From: Helicobacter aurati
GTDB taxonomy: Bacteria > Campylobacterota > Campylobacteria > Campylobacterales > Helicobacteraceae
Length of the DNA stretch: 52,739 bases
NCBI RefSeq assembly: GCF_003364265.1
Contig: NZ_NXLW01000014.1
Coordinates: forward strand, 1-52,739
Reading direction: 5' to 3'
Shown: positions 1-9,126 of the stretch, piece after piece
Numbering within the stretch: position 1 is the first letter of the stretch
Layout of the letters: each line of letters begins with the position of its first letter
Translations under genes and position numbers: made by a program
The notes under the pieces: generated by a model
Seen by the model: the letters and a program-made list of their open reading frames with translations, nothing else
Database searches by the model: none
Told to the model about the DNA's origin: nothing

Positions 1-793
1 TTAAACCTTGCAAGGTGAAGAATCTCCTGATTGTTATATTGATTCTCCTCTTTGTCATGTTGAGCGTTAGCGAAACATCTCTGTCATTGTAAATCGTTTT
101 TGCAAGGCGAGAATCTCCTGATATTATATTGATTTTCCTCTTTGTTATGTTGAGCGAAGTGTGCGGGAGCGGTAGCGACTAGCACGAACGAAGTTCTTGC
201 CCATATTGCATATTCCCAAAGGGATAAATATCTCTTTTGTTTGTCATACCGAGCGAATGCGAAGTATCTTATTTGAATCTTTAGAGATTCTACAGCCTTG
301 CTTTGCAAAAGCAAGAAATGACAAATATCAACCTTGTCATGTTGAGCTTGTGAAACAAACATCTCTTACTTTGATTCTAAGTTATGAGATTCTTCAGTCG
401 CACTTCGTGCTTTTTCAGAATGACAATTTATGCTTTTGTCATACTGAGCTTGCATAGCAAGTGAAGTATCTCTTTGAGAATCCATTGAGTGAGATTCTAC
501 ATTTTACAAAGCAGGTTTAGAATGACAAGAATCATTTTGGGATTCTACATTTTGAGATTCTTCAGTCGTACTTCGTACTTCTTCAGAATGACAAGTTAAA
601 TGAGATTCTTCAGGCATGCTTTGCAAGACTTGAGACATGACAAGGGGACGATTCAAAACAACAAATACCACATAAACAGGCTAGAATAGCGAAAACACGA
701 TATGTTGTCTTCTCACAATAAATCACTTGTCAGTAAAGAATTAAATAACACAAGATAGAATCAATTATTACCTGTAATAATGAGGCTAGAAGC
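1..793. repeat. Gene-free repeat field
   Basis: No convincing gene lies here. The stretch is a series of degenerate copies of the window's main interspersed repeat, at about 52-90, 132-235, 240-324, 333-425, 436-528, 553-594 and 602-641. Typical copies begin with TTGTCATGTTGAGC, pass through a short palindrome and a GAGATTCTTC block, and end with TCAGAATGACAA, so their ends are inverted repeats of each other. Small open frames at 84-362 and 197-457 are translations of these repeats. Positions 640-705 are nearly identical to 6602-6667. From about 706 to 793 I see only the AT-rich leader of the next gene. Confidence 0.75.
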
Positions 794-1957
794 ATGGATA
801 CAATCAAAGCGCGCTCCTATACATTCATGGAAACGGTATGGCAAGAGATTCAAGCGATATGCGGTAATATCACGGTAATGTTTATTGTGATTGTAGGTTC
901 ATTGCTTTATGCTGTGCTATATCCTACGCCTTATTACAAAGACATCGTACTCAAGCAAAAAATTGCTGTGATAGATTTCGATAACACCACCCTTTCTAAA
1001 GACTTTATTTTCGCCGTGAATGCTCATCCAAATATAGAGGTCTCCTATAATTTATATTCTTTAAAGCAAGCACAAGAGCTTTTAGAAAAGCATCTAATCT
1101 ATGGAATCTTAAGCATTCCTAGGGGCTTTCAAGCTAATGCAAATAAAGGCGTGCCAACTAAGCTACTTTATCGCGCTAATGCCTCGTATTTTCTCGTTTA
1201 TGGAGCAATTATTGAAGGATTAAATGATGTAGGCAACGCTTTTAGTAGTCAAATCAAACATAAAATGCACCTCGTCCAAAAGCAAATCGATATAGCTAAA
1301 GATTCTACTCTAGTGCATTTCACTTCCATTCCTCTTTTTAATTATTCAATGGGGTATATTAATTATGCTTTGGCTGCCATTCTTGTTTTTATTCTTCATC
1401 AGACGCTTATTGCAGGCAGCATGGTTATCACAGCTACGCAGAATCGCCTACATAAGCAAGGTATAAAAGCCTATTTCAACACATGCTCGGTTTATCATTT
1501 ATTCCTAGCGAGAATCTTAGTTTTTACCGTGATTTATAGTTTGCTATTTCTCTTGTATTTTGGGCTGTTTTTCAAGCTTTATGGAATCCATATACACGCC
1601 CATATTGTAGATTTTTGGTGTTTTAGTGTCATATTTATTGTTTGCTGCGCTAGTTTCGGAATCTTTTTGGGCTCATTTATTAGTAATGTGGCATTGCCAA
1701 CACAGATTATCCTTTTATCATCATTGCCGTTAGTGTTTATGATGGGATTTATCTATCCTATTCATTTGCTCCCAAGCTTTTTACAAACTTTTGTTCATTT
1801 TATCCCCGCATATCATGGAATAAACGGTCTTATTAAGCTTAATCAAATGTCAGCAAGTATGCGCGGCGTCATGCCTCACTTCTACGCGCTTAGCGGAATT
1901 TTTATCTGTTGTACATGGGCTGCTCTCTATCGATTGCAAGGAAAATATCATAGATGA
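794..1957 (+). CDS. ABC-2 type transporter permease (YhhJ/HlyD-export type)
   Basis: This 387-aa protein has the layout of ABC-2 permeases of the YhhJ type. A first membrane segment lies at about residues 25-45, followed by a large extracytoplasmic loop (about 50-175, with AVIDFDNTTLS near its start), then five or so membrane segments from about 190 to 380. These proteins form the membrane channel of exporters for drugs or lipophilic molecules, usually with a cognate ATPase and an HlyD-like adaptor. Neither partner is next to it: upstream is a repeat field and downstream is transketolase. It may therefore be a remnant of a larger operon or work with a distant ATPase. A GAGG motif about 11 bases upstream supports the ATG. 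Confidence 0.8.
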   Translation: MDTIKARSYTFMETVWQEIQAICGNITVMFIVIVGSLLYAVLYPTPYYKDIVLKQKIAVIDFDNTTLSKDFIFAVNAHPNIEVSYNLYSLKQAQELLEKHLIYGILSIPRGFQANANKGVPTKLLYRANASYFLVYGAIIEGLNDVGNAFSSQIKHKMHLVQKQIDIAKDSTLVHFTSIPLFNYSMGYINYALAAILVFILHQTLIAGSMVITATQNRLHKQGIKAYFNTCSVYHLFLARILVFTVIYSLLFLLYFGLFFKLYGIHIHAHIVDFWCFSVIFIVCCASFGIFLGSFISNVALPTQIILLSSLPLVFMMGFIYPIHLLPSFLQTFVHFIPAYHGINGLIKLNQMSASMRGVMPHFYALSGIFICCTWAALYRLQGKYHR

Positions 1958-2065
1958 CAATGTGTTACAGAATTTGCAAAATTTGTAATTTTTATAAAAT
2001 TTATACAATCTAAAGCATAACAATCTTACTATTATATTTTACTTTACTATGACATAGGATAAATA

Positions 2066-4132
2066 ATGAGAAGCACAACACAAAAGCAAAGAGATTTACA
2101 CATCATTGCTAATGAACTTCGTATGCTTTGCGCGGATATGGTGCAAGCAGCAAATAGCGGACATCCGGGTGCACCAATGGGGTTAGCAGACATTGCAATA
2201 GTCCTTGCTAACCATATAAGAATCTTTCCAAATGATGAGCAATGGATAAATCGCGATAGATTAGTTTTTAGCGGCGGGCATGCAAGTGCTCTGCTCTATG
2301 CTCTGTTGCATTTATGGGGATATGCGATAAGCTTGCATGACCTCAAAAATTTTAGGAAATTAGATTCTAAAACGCCAGGACATCCTGAATATCGACACAC
2401 AAGTGGCGTAGAAATTACCACAGGACCGTTAGGGCAAGGGGTTGCTAATGCAGTAGGTTTCGCATTGGCTAGCCTTAAGGCAGCAAACTTTCTAGGCAAT
2501 GAGATTATCAATCATAAAGTTTATTGTTTCTGTGGCGATGGGGATTTAGAAGAGGGCATTAGCTATGAGGCTTGCTCTTTGGCTGGAGTGCATAAATTAG
2601 CGAATCTAGTGCTTATTTATGATAGCAATAATGTTAGTATTGAAGGTGAAGTATCCATTGCGTTTAATGAAAATGTACGTAGTCGCTTTGAATCTCAAGG
2701 ATTCTTTGTGCAAGAAATTAATGGGCATGATTATCAGGCGATTGATACGGCTTTAAGTCAAGTAAGTAAAGAAAAGCCGAATTTGATTATAGCGCGCACA
2801 AAGATTGCGAAGAATGCCCATTCATTAGAAGGTAGTCATCATGCGCATGGTGCACCTCTAGGGGAAGAGATTATTGCGAAAACCAAGCAAGCATTAGGGC
2901 TCAATCCAGAGACGTTTTATATAAGCAATGAGCTTAAAACACATTTCACAGAAACCATTAATCGTACGAAATTTATTTATCATGCTTGGCATGAAACTCT
3001 GCGAAATTCAGACAAACAACCTCTTTTAGAATCTCTATTGACAAAGGATTTTACGCAAGTTATCTATCCGCAATTTCATACAAACACACAGCAATCTTTT
3101 CCTCAAACAGCGACACTTAACCAACAACAAGCCATTGCCACACGCGCAAGCAATGGCAAGATTCTGAATGCCATAGCAAAGGCATATAACGGCTTTATTG
3201 GTGGAAGCGCGGATTTAGCCCCTAGCAATAACACGTTGATTATGGAATCTGACGACTTCCCTTTGGGTGTGAATCTGCATTTTGGCGTACGTGAGCATGC
3301 TATGGGTGCGATTTGCAATGCTTTGGCGAATTATGGAATCTTCACTCCTTATTGCGCGACGTTTTTTGTGTTTAGTGATTATCTTTGCCCTAGCATTCGA
3401 GTAGCGAGCCTTATGAAAGCCCAAGTTTTTTATATTTTCACACATGATTCGATAGGTGTCGGTGAAGATGGAGCGACACACCAACCAATTGAACAGCTAA
3501 GCCATCTACGTGCGATGCCTAACTTACTCAATTGGCGTGTAGCTGATGCAAACGAGAATATTTATGCTTGGCAGAATGCGCTTACGATATCCGCACCGCA
3601 AAGCTTTATTTTGACACGACAGAATCTTCCTTTAATCGAATCTTGTGCTATCACAAAAGAAAATGTTGCAAGAGGAGGATACATCATTTCGTATTCTTCG
3701 TTGGATTCTAGGAATCCGAAGCTTACTTTGCTTGCAAGCGGGAGCGAAGTAAACCTAGCAATTAAGGCGCAAGAAATGTTAGAGAATCCCAAGAAAATAG
3801 ATTCTGCAATATTGCAAGAAAGCATGCAAGCTCTCGGATTAGATTCTCAAGGTGTTGCGACACAGGTGCTCTCTATGCCATGCTTCGAGCTTTTTATGGC
3901 GCAAGACAAACATTATAAACGAGAGATTTTTGCGGATTCTAAAGTGTTAGGAATTGAAGCATTGCGCGCATTAGAGCTTTACGCGTTTTGTGATGATGTG
4001 CTTTGCATGGAGAGTTTTGGTGCAAGCGGCAAGGGAGATTTATTGTTTAAAAAATTTGGATTTAGCCCTGAAAATATTGCATTAAAGGCATTGCGGATTT
4101 TGAGTAACACTTTTGCAAAGAGAAAATTATGA
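2066..4132 (+). CDS. tkt: Transketolase
   Basis: This cytoplasmic, thiamine-diphosphate-dependent enzyme of the pentose phosphate pathway moves two-carbon ketol units between sugar phosphates. At 688 aa it is full length. The ThDP-binding stretch GDGDLEEG begins near residue 157 and ends in a DSNN segment. The catalytic-Glu region FGVREHAMGA is near residue 407, and the transketolase signature with GEDGATHQPIEQL is near 462. An early TPGHPE substrate-site motif is also present. The ATG has a good AGGA ribosome site 6 bases upstream. Its stop codon overlaps the next gene's start as ATGA, so the MFS gene behind it is probably translationally coupled. Confidence 0.97.
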   Translation: MRSTTQKQRDLHIIANELRMLCADMVQAANSGHPGAPMGLADIAIVLANHIRIFPNDEQWINRDRLVFSGGHASALLYALLHLWGYAISLHDLKNFRKLDSKTPGHPEYRHTSGVEITTGPLGQGVANAVGFALASLKAANFLGNEIINHKVYCFCGDGDLEEGISYEACSLAGVHKLANLVLIYDSNNVSIEGEVSIAFNENVRSRFESQGFFVQEINGHDYQAIDTALSQVSKEKPNLIIARTKIAKNAHSLEGSHHAHGAPLGEEIIAKTKQALGLNPETFYISNELKTHFTETINRTKFIYHAWHETLRNSDKQPLLESLLTKDFTQVIYPQFHTNTQQSFPQTATLNQQQAIATRASNGKILNAIAKAYNGFIGGSADLAPSNNTLIMESDDFPLGVNLHFGVREHAMGAICNALANYGIFTPYCATFFVFSDYLCPSIRVASLMKAQVFYIFTHDSIGVGEDGATHQPIEQLSHLRAMPNLLNWRVADANENIYAWQNALTISAPQSFILTRQNLPLIESCAITKENVARGGYIISYSSLDSRNPKLTLLASGSEVNLAIKAQEMLENPKKIDSAILQESMQALGLDSQGVATQVLSMPCFELFMAQDKHYKREIFADSKVLGIEALRALELYAFCDDVLCMESFGASGKGDLLFKKFGFSPENIALKALRILSNTFAKRKL

Positions 4133-5379
4133 AAAATGTTAAAAAGCACGCTACCAAAGAAAGCATTGAGGATTTTTCCAACAATAAAAAGCAAAAAACA
4201 GAGACTCTTATGCGAAAAAAGATTTTTTGGCTTAATTGCTTTGTCGTGATTGCCATAGCTTGTAATTTACGCGCCCCCCTTACTTCAATAGGTCCTATTA
4301 TCGAGGTTATTAAAGAACACTATTATCTAAGCTCTGCTATGGCTGGGCTGCTTACTTCTCTGCCTTTGATTGCGTTTGGTAGTATCTCCTTTGTCGTCGC
4401 TTATTTCCCGCCTGTTGCTACATTGATGGGTGGCATACTGCTTATATTATGTGGAGAAATTTTACGCAGTGTCGGCGGAGAGATTGGATTATTTGTAGGA
4501 ATGGCTTTGCTAGGCACTGGGATTGCTATTGCTAATGTATTGCTACCAAGCTTTATTAAGCAAAAATTCCCTACAAAAACCACTCAAATGATGAGCGTTT
4601 ATAGCTTGGTGCTTAATACCTCTGCGGTTGCTGGGATAGGACTTAGCTTCCCGCTACTTTCTTATTTTTCTTTGCAATATGCCCTTCTTTTTTGGATAGT
4701 TTTTGCATTTTTAGCCCTCTTAGCTTATTTCCCGCAAATACGCAATGGAAGGATATTTCACGCAAGAAAAAAGTCCGCTCATACTCCCAATCTTTTTATC
4801 CATAAAAGTGCGTGGATTATTACTTGTTTTTTTGGATTGCAAAGCTTCATTGCCTATAGTATGTTTGCATGGCTTGCTACAATAATCGCGGATAGAGGAT
4901 ACACCCAGCAATTCGGGATAGATATATTATTGCTTACGCAGTTTGTCGCTATTCCCGTTGCTCTTTTTGGTCCTCTTTTGCTTGGCAGAATGCGTAAAAT
5001 GTATCAAGCACCCTACATAGCCTGTTTGTGTTTATGCTATATCGTAGCGTATTTGTTATTGCTTGGTTTTGATTCCGTAACAATCGTTTATATCAGTGCT
5101 ATTTTGATTGGGATTCCTATGGGAGGCGTGTTTGGGATAGCTTTACTCTTTATCTCTTTAAAGAGTGAAAATGCCTTTATAGCAGCCAAGCTTTCCTCTA
5201 TGTCACAAGGATTTGGTTATTTGATTGCTTCAAGCGCGCCATTCATTCTGGGGTATTTACATGATTATTTTGGGGAGTTTCGTCAAGCTCTTGTTATGCT
5301 TTTATGTGTAAGCTGCCTTGTAAGCATTGTAGCACTACTAGCCTATAAATCCCCGATTATTACCGCAAAACATTTGTAA
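4129..5379 (+). CDS. CynX/NimT-type MFS transporter
   Basis: This 416-aa inner-membrane carrier has about 12 hydrophobic segments. The first helix carries NLRAPLTSIGPI, the hallmark of the CynX/NimT (cyanate/nitroimidazole) branch of the major facilitator superfamily. The true substrate cannot be read from the sequence. The assigned ATG overlaps the tkt stop as ATGA, which gives an unusually polar 28-residue leader before the first helix. An internal ATG at codon 28 (4210) would give a more typical N-terminus. It is followed after 9 bases by the radical SAM gene, so tkt, this gene and the next probably form one operon. Confidence 0.85.
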   Translation: MKNVKKHATKESIEDFSNNKKQKTETLMRKKIFWLNCFVVIAIACNLRAPLTSIGPIIEVIKEHYYLSSAMAGLLTSLPLIAFGSISFVVAYFPPVATLMGGILLILCGEILRSVGGEIGLFVGMALLGTGIAIANVLLPSFIKQKFPTKTTQMMSVYSLVLNTSAVAGIGLSFPLLSYFSLQYALLFWIVFAFLALLAYFPQIRNGRIFHARKKSAHTPNLFIHKSAWIITCFFGLQSFIAYSMFAWLATIIADRGYTQQFGIDILLLTQFVAIPVALFGPLLLGRMRKMYQAPYIACLCLCYIVAYLLLLGFDSVTIVYISAILIGIPMGGVFGIALLFISLKSENAFIAAKLSSMSQGFGYLIASSAPFILGYLHDYFGEFRQALVMLLCVSCLVSIVALLAYKSPIITAKHL

Positions 5380-5388
5380 GGGAGATTT

Positions 5389-6312
5389 ATGAATATTGTT
5401 TTTGGACCCATTCTTTCGCGTAGATTTGGAGCAAGCTTGGGCGTAGATTTGAGCCCTAAACTTAAACAATGTAATTTTAATTGCGTGTATTGTGAATTGC
5501 AGGCTAGTAAACCGCAAGATTCTCAATATGATATTACCCCTGTAACGGATATTCTGCAAGCCATAGAATCAGCTTTAAAGAAAAATAGCCATATTGATGT
5601 ACTGACATTTACTGCAAATGGCGAGCCAACACTCTATCCCTATTTGCAAGAGCTAATTCTTCAATCTAAGCAGATTCTACAATCTTATCCAGCCATCAAG
5701 ACGCTTATTCTTAGTAACGGTTCGCGATTTGATGTTTGTAAATCTGCTTTACATCATTTTGATATTGTGAAATTCTCTTTAGATTCCGTGAATCCAATGA
5801 TTTTTAAACGCATAGATAAACCGAGCAAAACACTTGATATAGTAAAGATACAACAAGGAATTAGAGAGTTTGCCACAGATTATCAAGGCGAACTAGTTGC
5901 AGAGATTCTCATTGTCAAAGATATTAATGATAATCCACAATCTCATCTAGCAAGCGCAAATTTTTTACGTGAAATTAATGTAAAGCGGCTCGATTTATCT
6001 ACGATTGATAGACCAAGCTCACATAAAGTTTATCCTGTGGATAATCAGACACTCTATCAAATAGCCGAAGTGTTTCATGATGTTCCTGTTTGCGTGGTTA
6101 CTCGCAAGAATGATAAAGTTTCTTTACAGCAGCAAGATTTAGATAGTCAAACAATTCTACAAACATTAGCAAGGCGACCATTAAGTAGGCTTGATTGTGA
6201 GATTCTTTGGACGCAGCAAAGTAGGGATATTCTTTTTATGCTTGTAGAAAATGGTGATGTGATAGAAAAGAATCTCGCGGGAACAATTTTTTATTACCTT
6301 GGCAAGTTATAA
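5389..6312 (+). CDS. Radical SAM protein (COG0731-like)
   Basis: This 307-aa protein carries the radical SAM [4Fe-4S] motif CNFNCVYC (Cys28, Cys32, Cys35). The SAM-binding FTANGEPTLYP follows, then an ILSNGS strand. The N-terminus (FGPILSRRFGASLGVD) and overall size match the COG0731 group, related to wyosine-type tRNA modification enzymes but widespread in bacteria with uncertain substrates. A strong AGGGAG ribosome site fixes the ATG. It lies 9 bases after the MFS gene. No partner gene suggests the reaction, so I assign the family and not a function. A repeat cluster follows it. Confidence 0.85.
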   Translation: MNIVFGPILSRRFGASLGVDLSPKLKQCNFNCVYCELQASKPQDSQYDITPVTDILQAIESALKKNSHIDVLTFTANGEPTLYPYLQELILQSKQILQSYPAIKTLILSNGSRFDVCKSALHHFDIVKFSLDSVNPMIFKRIDKPSKTLDIVKIQQGIREFATDYQGELVAEILIVKDINDNPQSHLASANFLREINVKRLDLSTIDRPSSHKVYPVDNQTLYQIAEVFHDVPVCVVTRKNDKVSLQQQDLDSQTILQTLARRPLSRLDCEILWTQQSRDILFMLVENGDVIEKNLAGTIFYYLGKL

Positions 6313-6325
6313 AGGCGATTTTTGG

Positions 6326-6605
6326 GATTCTTCGGGCATAAAGCCCTAAGACATGACAAGTTCCCATTTTGTCATATTGAGCTTGCAAAGCAAGCGAAGT
6401 ATCTCTGTTGTTTTGCAGGGATTCTTCGCAATGCTTAAGACATGACAAGGATTTATTATTATTTCTTTATTTGTCATACTGAACGAATGTGAAGTATCTC
6501 TGTCATGTTGAGGAAGTAAAGCGACCGAAACATCTCATTTGAATCTTTAGAGATTCTACATTTTGAGATTCTTCAGTCGCACTTCGTGCTTCTTCAGAAT
6601 GACAA
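6326..6605. repeat. Cluster of interspersed palindromic repeats
   Basis: The 390-base gap between the radical SAM gene and the GT4 gene holds about four copies of the main repeat, whole or partial. They are recognisable by TTGTCATATTGAGC or TTGTCATACTGAAC at the left and TCAGAATGACAA or AGACATGACAA at the right. GAGATTCTTC blocks and short palindromes such as TTGCAAAGCAA lie inside. I see no gene. Confidence 0.75.
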
Positions 6606-6667
6606 AGGGACGATTCAAAACAACAAATACCACATAAATAGGTTAGAGTGATGAAAAGTGATATGGT
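6602..6667 (+). repeat. Second copy of a 66-bp sequence also at 640-705
   Basis: After the AATGACAA end of a repeat unit, both sites continue with GGGACGATTCAAAACAACAA and about 35 further bases that match with a few differences. The extension is not found at other repeat copies in the window. The two copies are in the same orientation and bracket 794-6312. Confidence 0.75.
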
Positions 6668-6702
6668 GGCATGGATTCTTAGAGTTTCTTTGAAAGATAA
6701 CA

Positions 6703-8145
6703 TTATGGCTTAAGAGAATGGAAAAGATGGCAATATTGTTGCATAACGCTTTCTTTGCTGAATCTTTCTTTTGCGAGCCTTAGACTTTGCTGCCCCATTG
6801 CGATACGTAAATCTGCATTTTGCATGAGAGAACGCAAAGCTTGACAGAATGCCTCCTCGCTATTTACTAATATGCCATTGTTGTCGAAACATTCTCGTAT
6901 TGGCGCGATATCATAGGCAACAAGAGGCATTCCATTGCTCATCGCCTCAATAAGAACCATAGGCATACCCTCGATATAAGAACTCATCGCATAAATATCC
7001 GCGAGTAAATATTCCTTTTGTATATTGGGAGTGAAGTTTTTCAAAAGAATATAATCTTGCATGTTGAGCTGCTGTATTTGTTCTTGTAGCAGTGGCTTTT
7101 GTCCGTAATCAGCACCTATTATTTTCAGTTTCCATTGGGGGAAATGTGTTGCAATCTTGCTATAACTTTGAATCAATCTTGGAAAGCCTTTTTGATCTTC
7201 AAGACTCATTCTACCCACAGCTAGGATTGTAAAAGCTTCTTGGTTGCAAGAAGAATCTCTTTTATTTTGAAGTTTTGTAGAAACTGAAGAATCTCTTTGA
7301 GAATCTATTGAGTGAGATTCTTTAGCTGCTAAAGCAAGTGAAGAATGACAAAAGAGGGCATCTTGAGATTCTTCAGCTTTGCTTTGCAGGATTTTAGAAT
7401 AACAGTTTTCCGTGTTATTTAAATCTTGTGTATCTGATTCTCTGTACAATATATAGCTAAGCAGCATTGCCCGCATAAGAAGAAAATCCTCTTCGTTGTA
7501 ATAAGGATTAAGAGAGGTTATTTGCTTGTTTTCTAAGCAGAGATGGCGACAGTGGTGCGCTAATATAGAATCTAATATCCGCAAAAACCTTTCATCGCTC
7601 AAGATATTTTTCTGCTCTATCTCTTGTATCATTGTCTCAAAAGGAATTTCTACAAAATTTGTAATCTTTAACGCGTTGCTATGGTAGCTATGCCATTTAT
7701 CATATTCATTTTGACTAAGAAATACAAGCGCATCGAAATACCCGTTTTTTCGCTTCTTGTATCGAGAAATTTGCATGTGCATAATCTTGATATATTGAGT
7801 ATTTGCTGCTTTGAATCTGGGGTAAAACATGGAAAAGTGCGATTCAATAATAATATCCGCGCGGCATTTTTTATTCATTGCGAGATTGACAAATAGATAG
7901 CCAAAGAGTCGCCAAATAATCCGAGCAATGCCCTTTCTCTTAGGTTTATCATGTGGGTAGAGATAGGCTATATTAATCGCGGGATTGAGAGGATAATGAC
8001 AAGGTTTATCTGTCTTAGAGTCCTTAAAGTAGGAAAGGATTTCTACTTGATAGCCTCGAGCGTAAAGTTCATTTGCCATATTGACTATGACACGTTCAGC
8101 TCCTCCTTGTAAGGCAAGATTCTCGCACGTAAACAGAATTTTCAT
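6703..8145 (-). CDS. GT4 family glycosyltransferase with repeat-derived insertion
   Basis: This probable cytoplasmic sugar transferase for a surface glycan has a GT-B fold. The N-terminus shows the GT4 acceptor-domain start (ENLALQGGAERV). The C-terminal half has the donor-site strand AVGRMSLEDQKGF and the E-x7-E region EGMPMVLIEAM. A block at about residues 235-297 (DNA 7255-7440) is unlike the rest: it is translated interspersed repeat (for example AKESHSIDSQRDSS) lying between the two Rossmann domains. Without it the protein would be near the usual 400-420 aa. AAGGAG 5 bases upstream supports the start. It is divergent from the GtrA gene. Confidence 0.88.
   Translation of the reverse strand: MKILFTCENLALQGGAERVIVNMANELYARGYQVEILSYFKDSKTDKPCHYPLNPAINIAYLYPHDKPKRKGIARIIWRLFGYLFVNLAMNKKCRADIIIESHFSMFYPRFKAANTQYIKIMHMQISRYKKRKNGYFDALVFLSQNEYDKWHSYHSNALKITNFVEIPFETMIQEIEQKNILSDERFLRILDSILAHHCRHLCLENKQITSLNPYYNEEDFLLMRAMLLSYILYRESDTQDLNNTENCYSKILQSKAEESQDALFCHSSLALAAKESHSIDSQRDSSVSTKLQNKRDSSCNQEAFTILAVGRMSLEDQKGFPRLIQSYSKIATHFPQWKLKIIGADYGQKPLLQEQIQQLNMQDYILLKNFTPNIQKEYLLADIYAMSSYIEGMPMVLIEAMSNGMPLVAYDIAPIRECFDNNGILVNSEEAFCQALRSLMQNADLRIAMGQQSLRLAKERFSKESVMQQYCHLFHSLKP
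7255..7440 (-). repeat. In-frame interspersed repeat inside the GT4 gene
   Basis: GAAGAATCTC and GAGATTCTTC blocks, a palindromic centre and an AGAATGACAA-like end mark one to two degenerate copies of the main repeat inside coding sequence. The reading frame used is the one used by repeat copies inside the restriction gene at 40043-45181. Confidence 0.7.
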
Positions 8146-8262
8146 TGCACTCCTTTATCTCTTTAGAACTAAAATACTTATAAAATCAAATCATAATGTT
8201 ACAATAAGAGCTTTGCAAATAAGAACTAGAGTGATATTCTAAGAATTATGAAGGCAACCTAA

Positions 8263-8736
8263 ATGTATAAATATTTCAAAGAAATATATAAAAAGTTTAC
8301 GCAAGATTGCATGAGGCTTTTGCTGCAATTTACGCCAAGATTCTTTCTTAATATTCTTGGGCAGAAGTGGTTCAAGGAAGTACTTATTTATGGTGTAATA
8401 GGAGTTATTAATACGATTATAGGTGTGGGATTGTGCTTGCTGCTGACATTCTTGGGGTGCATGCCCGAAATTGCCAACACAATAGGCAATATTGTAGGAA
8501 TGCTTAATTCTTATATCCTTAATAGGAAATTCACTTTTCAATCCTCTAATTCACATAAACAAGATTTTTTACGTTTCGTTGTCGCAATAGGAGTGGCGTA
8601 TAGCATTAATATTTGCGTGCTTGTGATAGCTTATAGAATCTTGCACTATAATGTTTATTTATGCCAGATTCTCGCAGCTATTGCTTATACGATGAGTAGC
8701 TTTTCAATTATAAAGCTTTGGGTATTTAAGAAGTGA
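8263..8736 (+). CDS. GtrA family membrane protein
   Basis: This 157-aa protein has four predicted membrane helices and the GtrA-like start of helix 1 (YGVIGVINTIIGVGLCLLL). The NxxGxxxxYxLNRKFTF pattern is visible as GNIVGMLNSYILNRKFTF. GtrA proteins are thought to move or help flip polyprenyl-phosphate-linked sugars for O-antigen, teichoic acid or other glycan decoration. Lying divergent from a GT4 transferase fits a role in glycan assembly. A short basic N-terminal leader precedes the first helix. The ribosome site is weak. The gene is followed by a 390-base gap holding repeats. Confidence 0.88.
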   Translation: MYKYFKEIYKKFTQDCMRLLLQFTPRFFLNILGQKWFKEVLIYGVIGVINTIIGVGLCLLLTFLGCMPEIANTIGNIVGMLNSYILNRKFTFQSSNSHKQDFLRFVVAIGVAYSINICVLVIAYRILHYNVYLCQILAAIAYTMSSFSIIKLWVFKK

Positions 8737-8832
8737 TGTAAGGGGAACAAATTGTGATTCTTTGTATTCTTTGTGTTGATTTTAAGTTGTACTTAGAACG
8801 ATAGTTAGCTTTCTTGTCGTGCTTAGCTTTAT

Positions 8833-8985
8833 TTTGTCATGTTGAGTTTGTGAAACAAGTGAAACATCTTTTTAGATTCTTTATCCCCTGTCATGCTAAA
8901 CGCTTGTGAAGTATCTCTATTTGAATCTTTAAGAGATTCTATACTTTGAGATCCTTCGGGCATAAAGCCTAAGACATGACAAGGT
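8833..8985. repeat. Interspersed repeat copies in the GtrA-gatA gap
   Basis: One to two copies of the main repeat, from TTGTCATGTTGAGTTTGTG through GAGATCCTTCGGGC to AGACATGACAA. The rest of the 8737-9126 gap is AT-rich and shows no gene. Confidence 0.7.
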
Positions 8986-9126
8986 TTAGAATCTTTTTCA
9001 GAAAACAAGTGGTAAGTACTGAATGACAATTATCTCTGTGCTATTGAATAAAGAATTGATAGTGAATACCCTATTTATTTTGATTTTATACCTAGATATT
9101 GTTAATTATGTAGGTTTAACAATTAG

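Noticed and set aside
84-457. Two open frames at the left edge
   Set aside because: Both are translations of the interspersed repeat on opposite strands.
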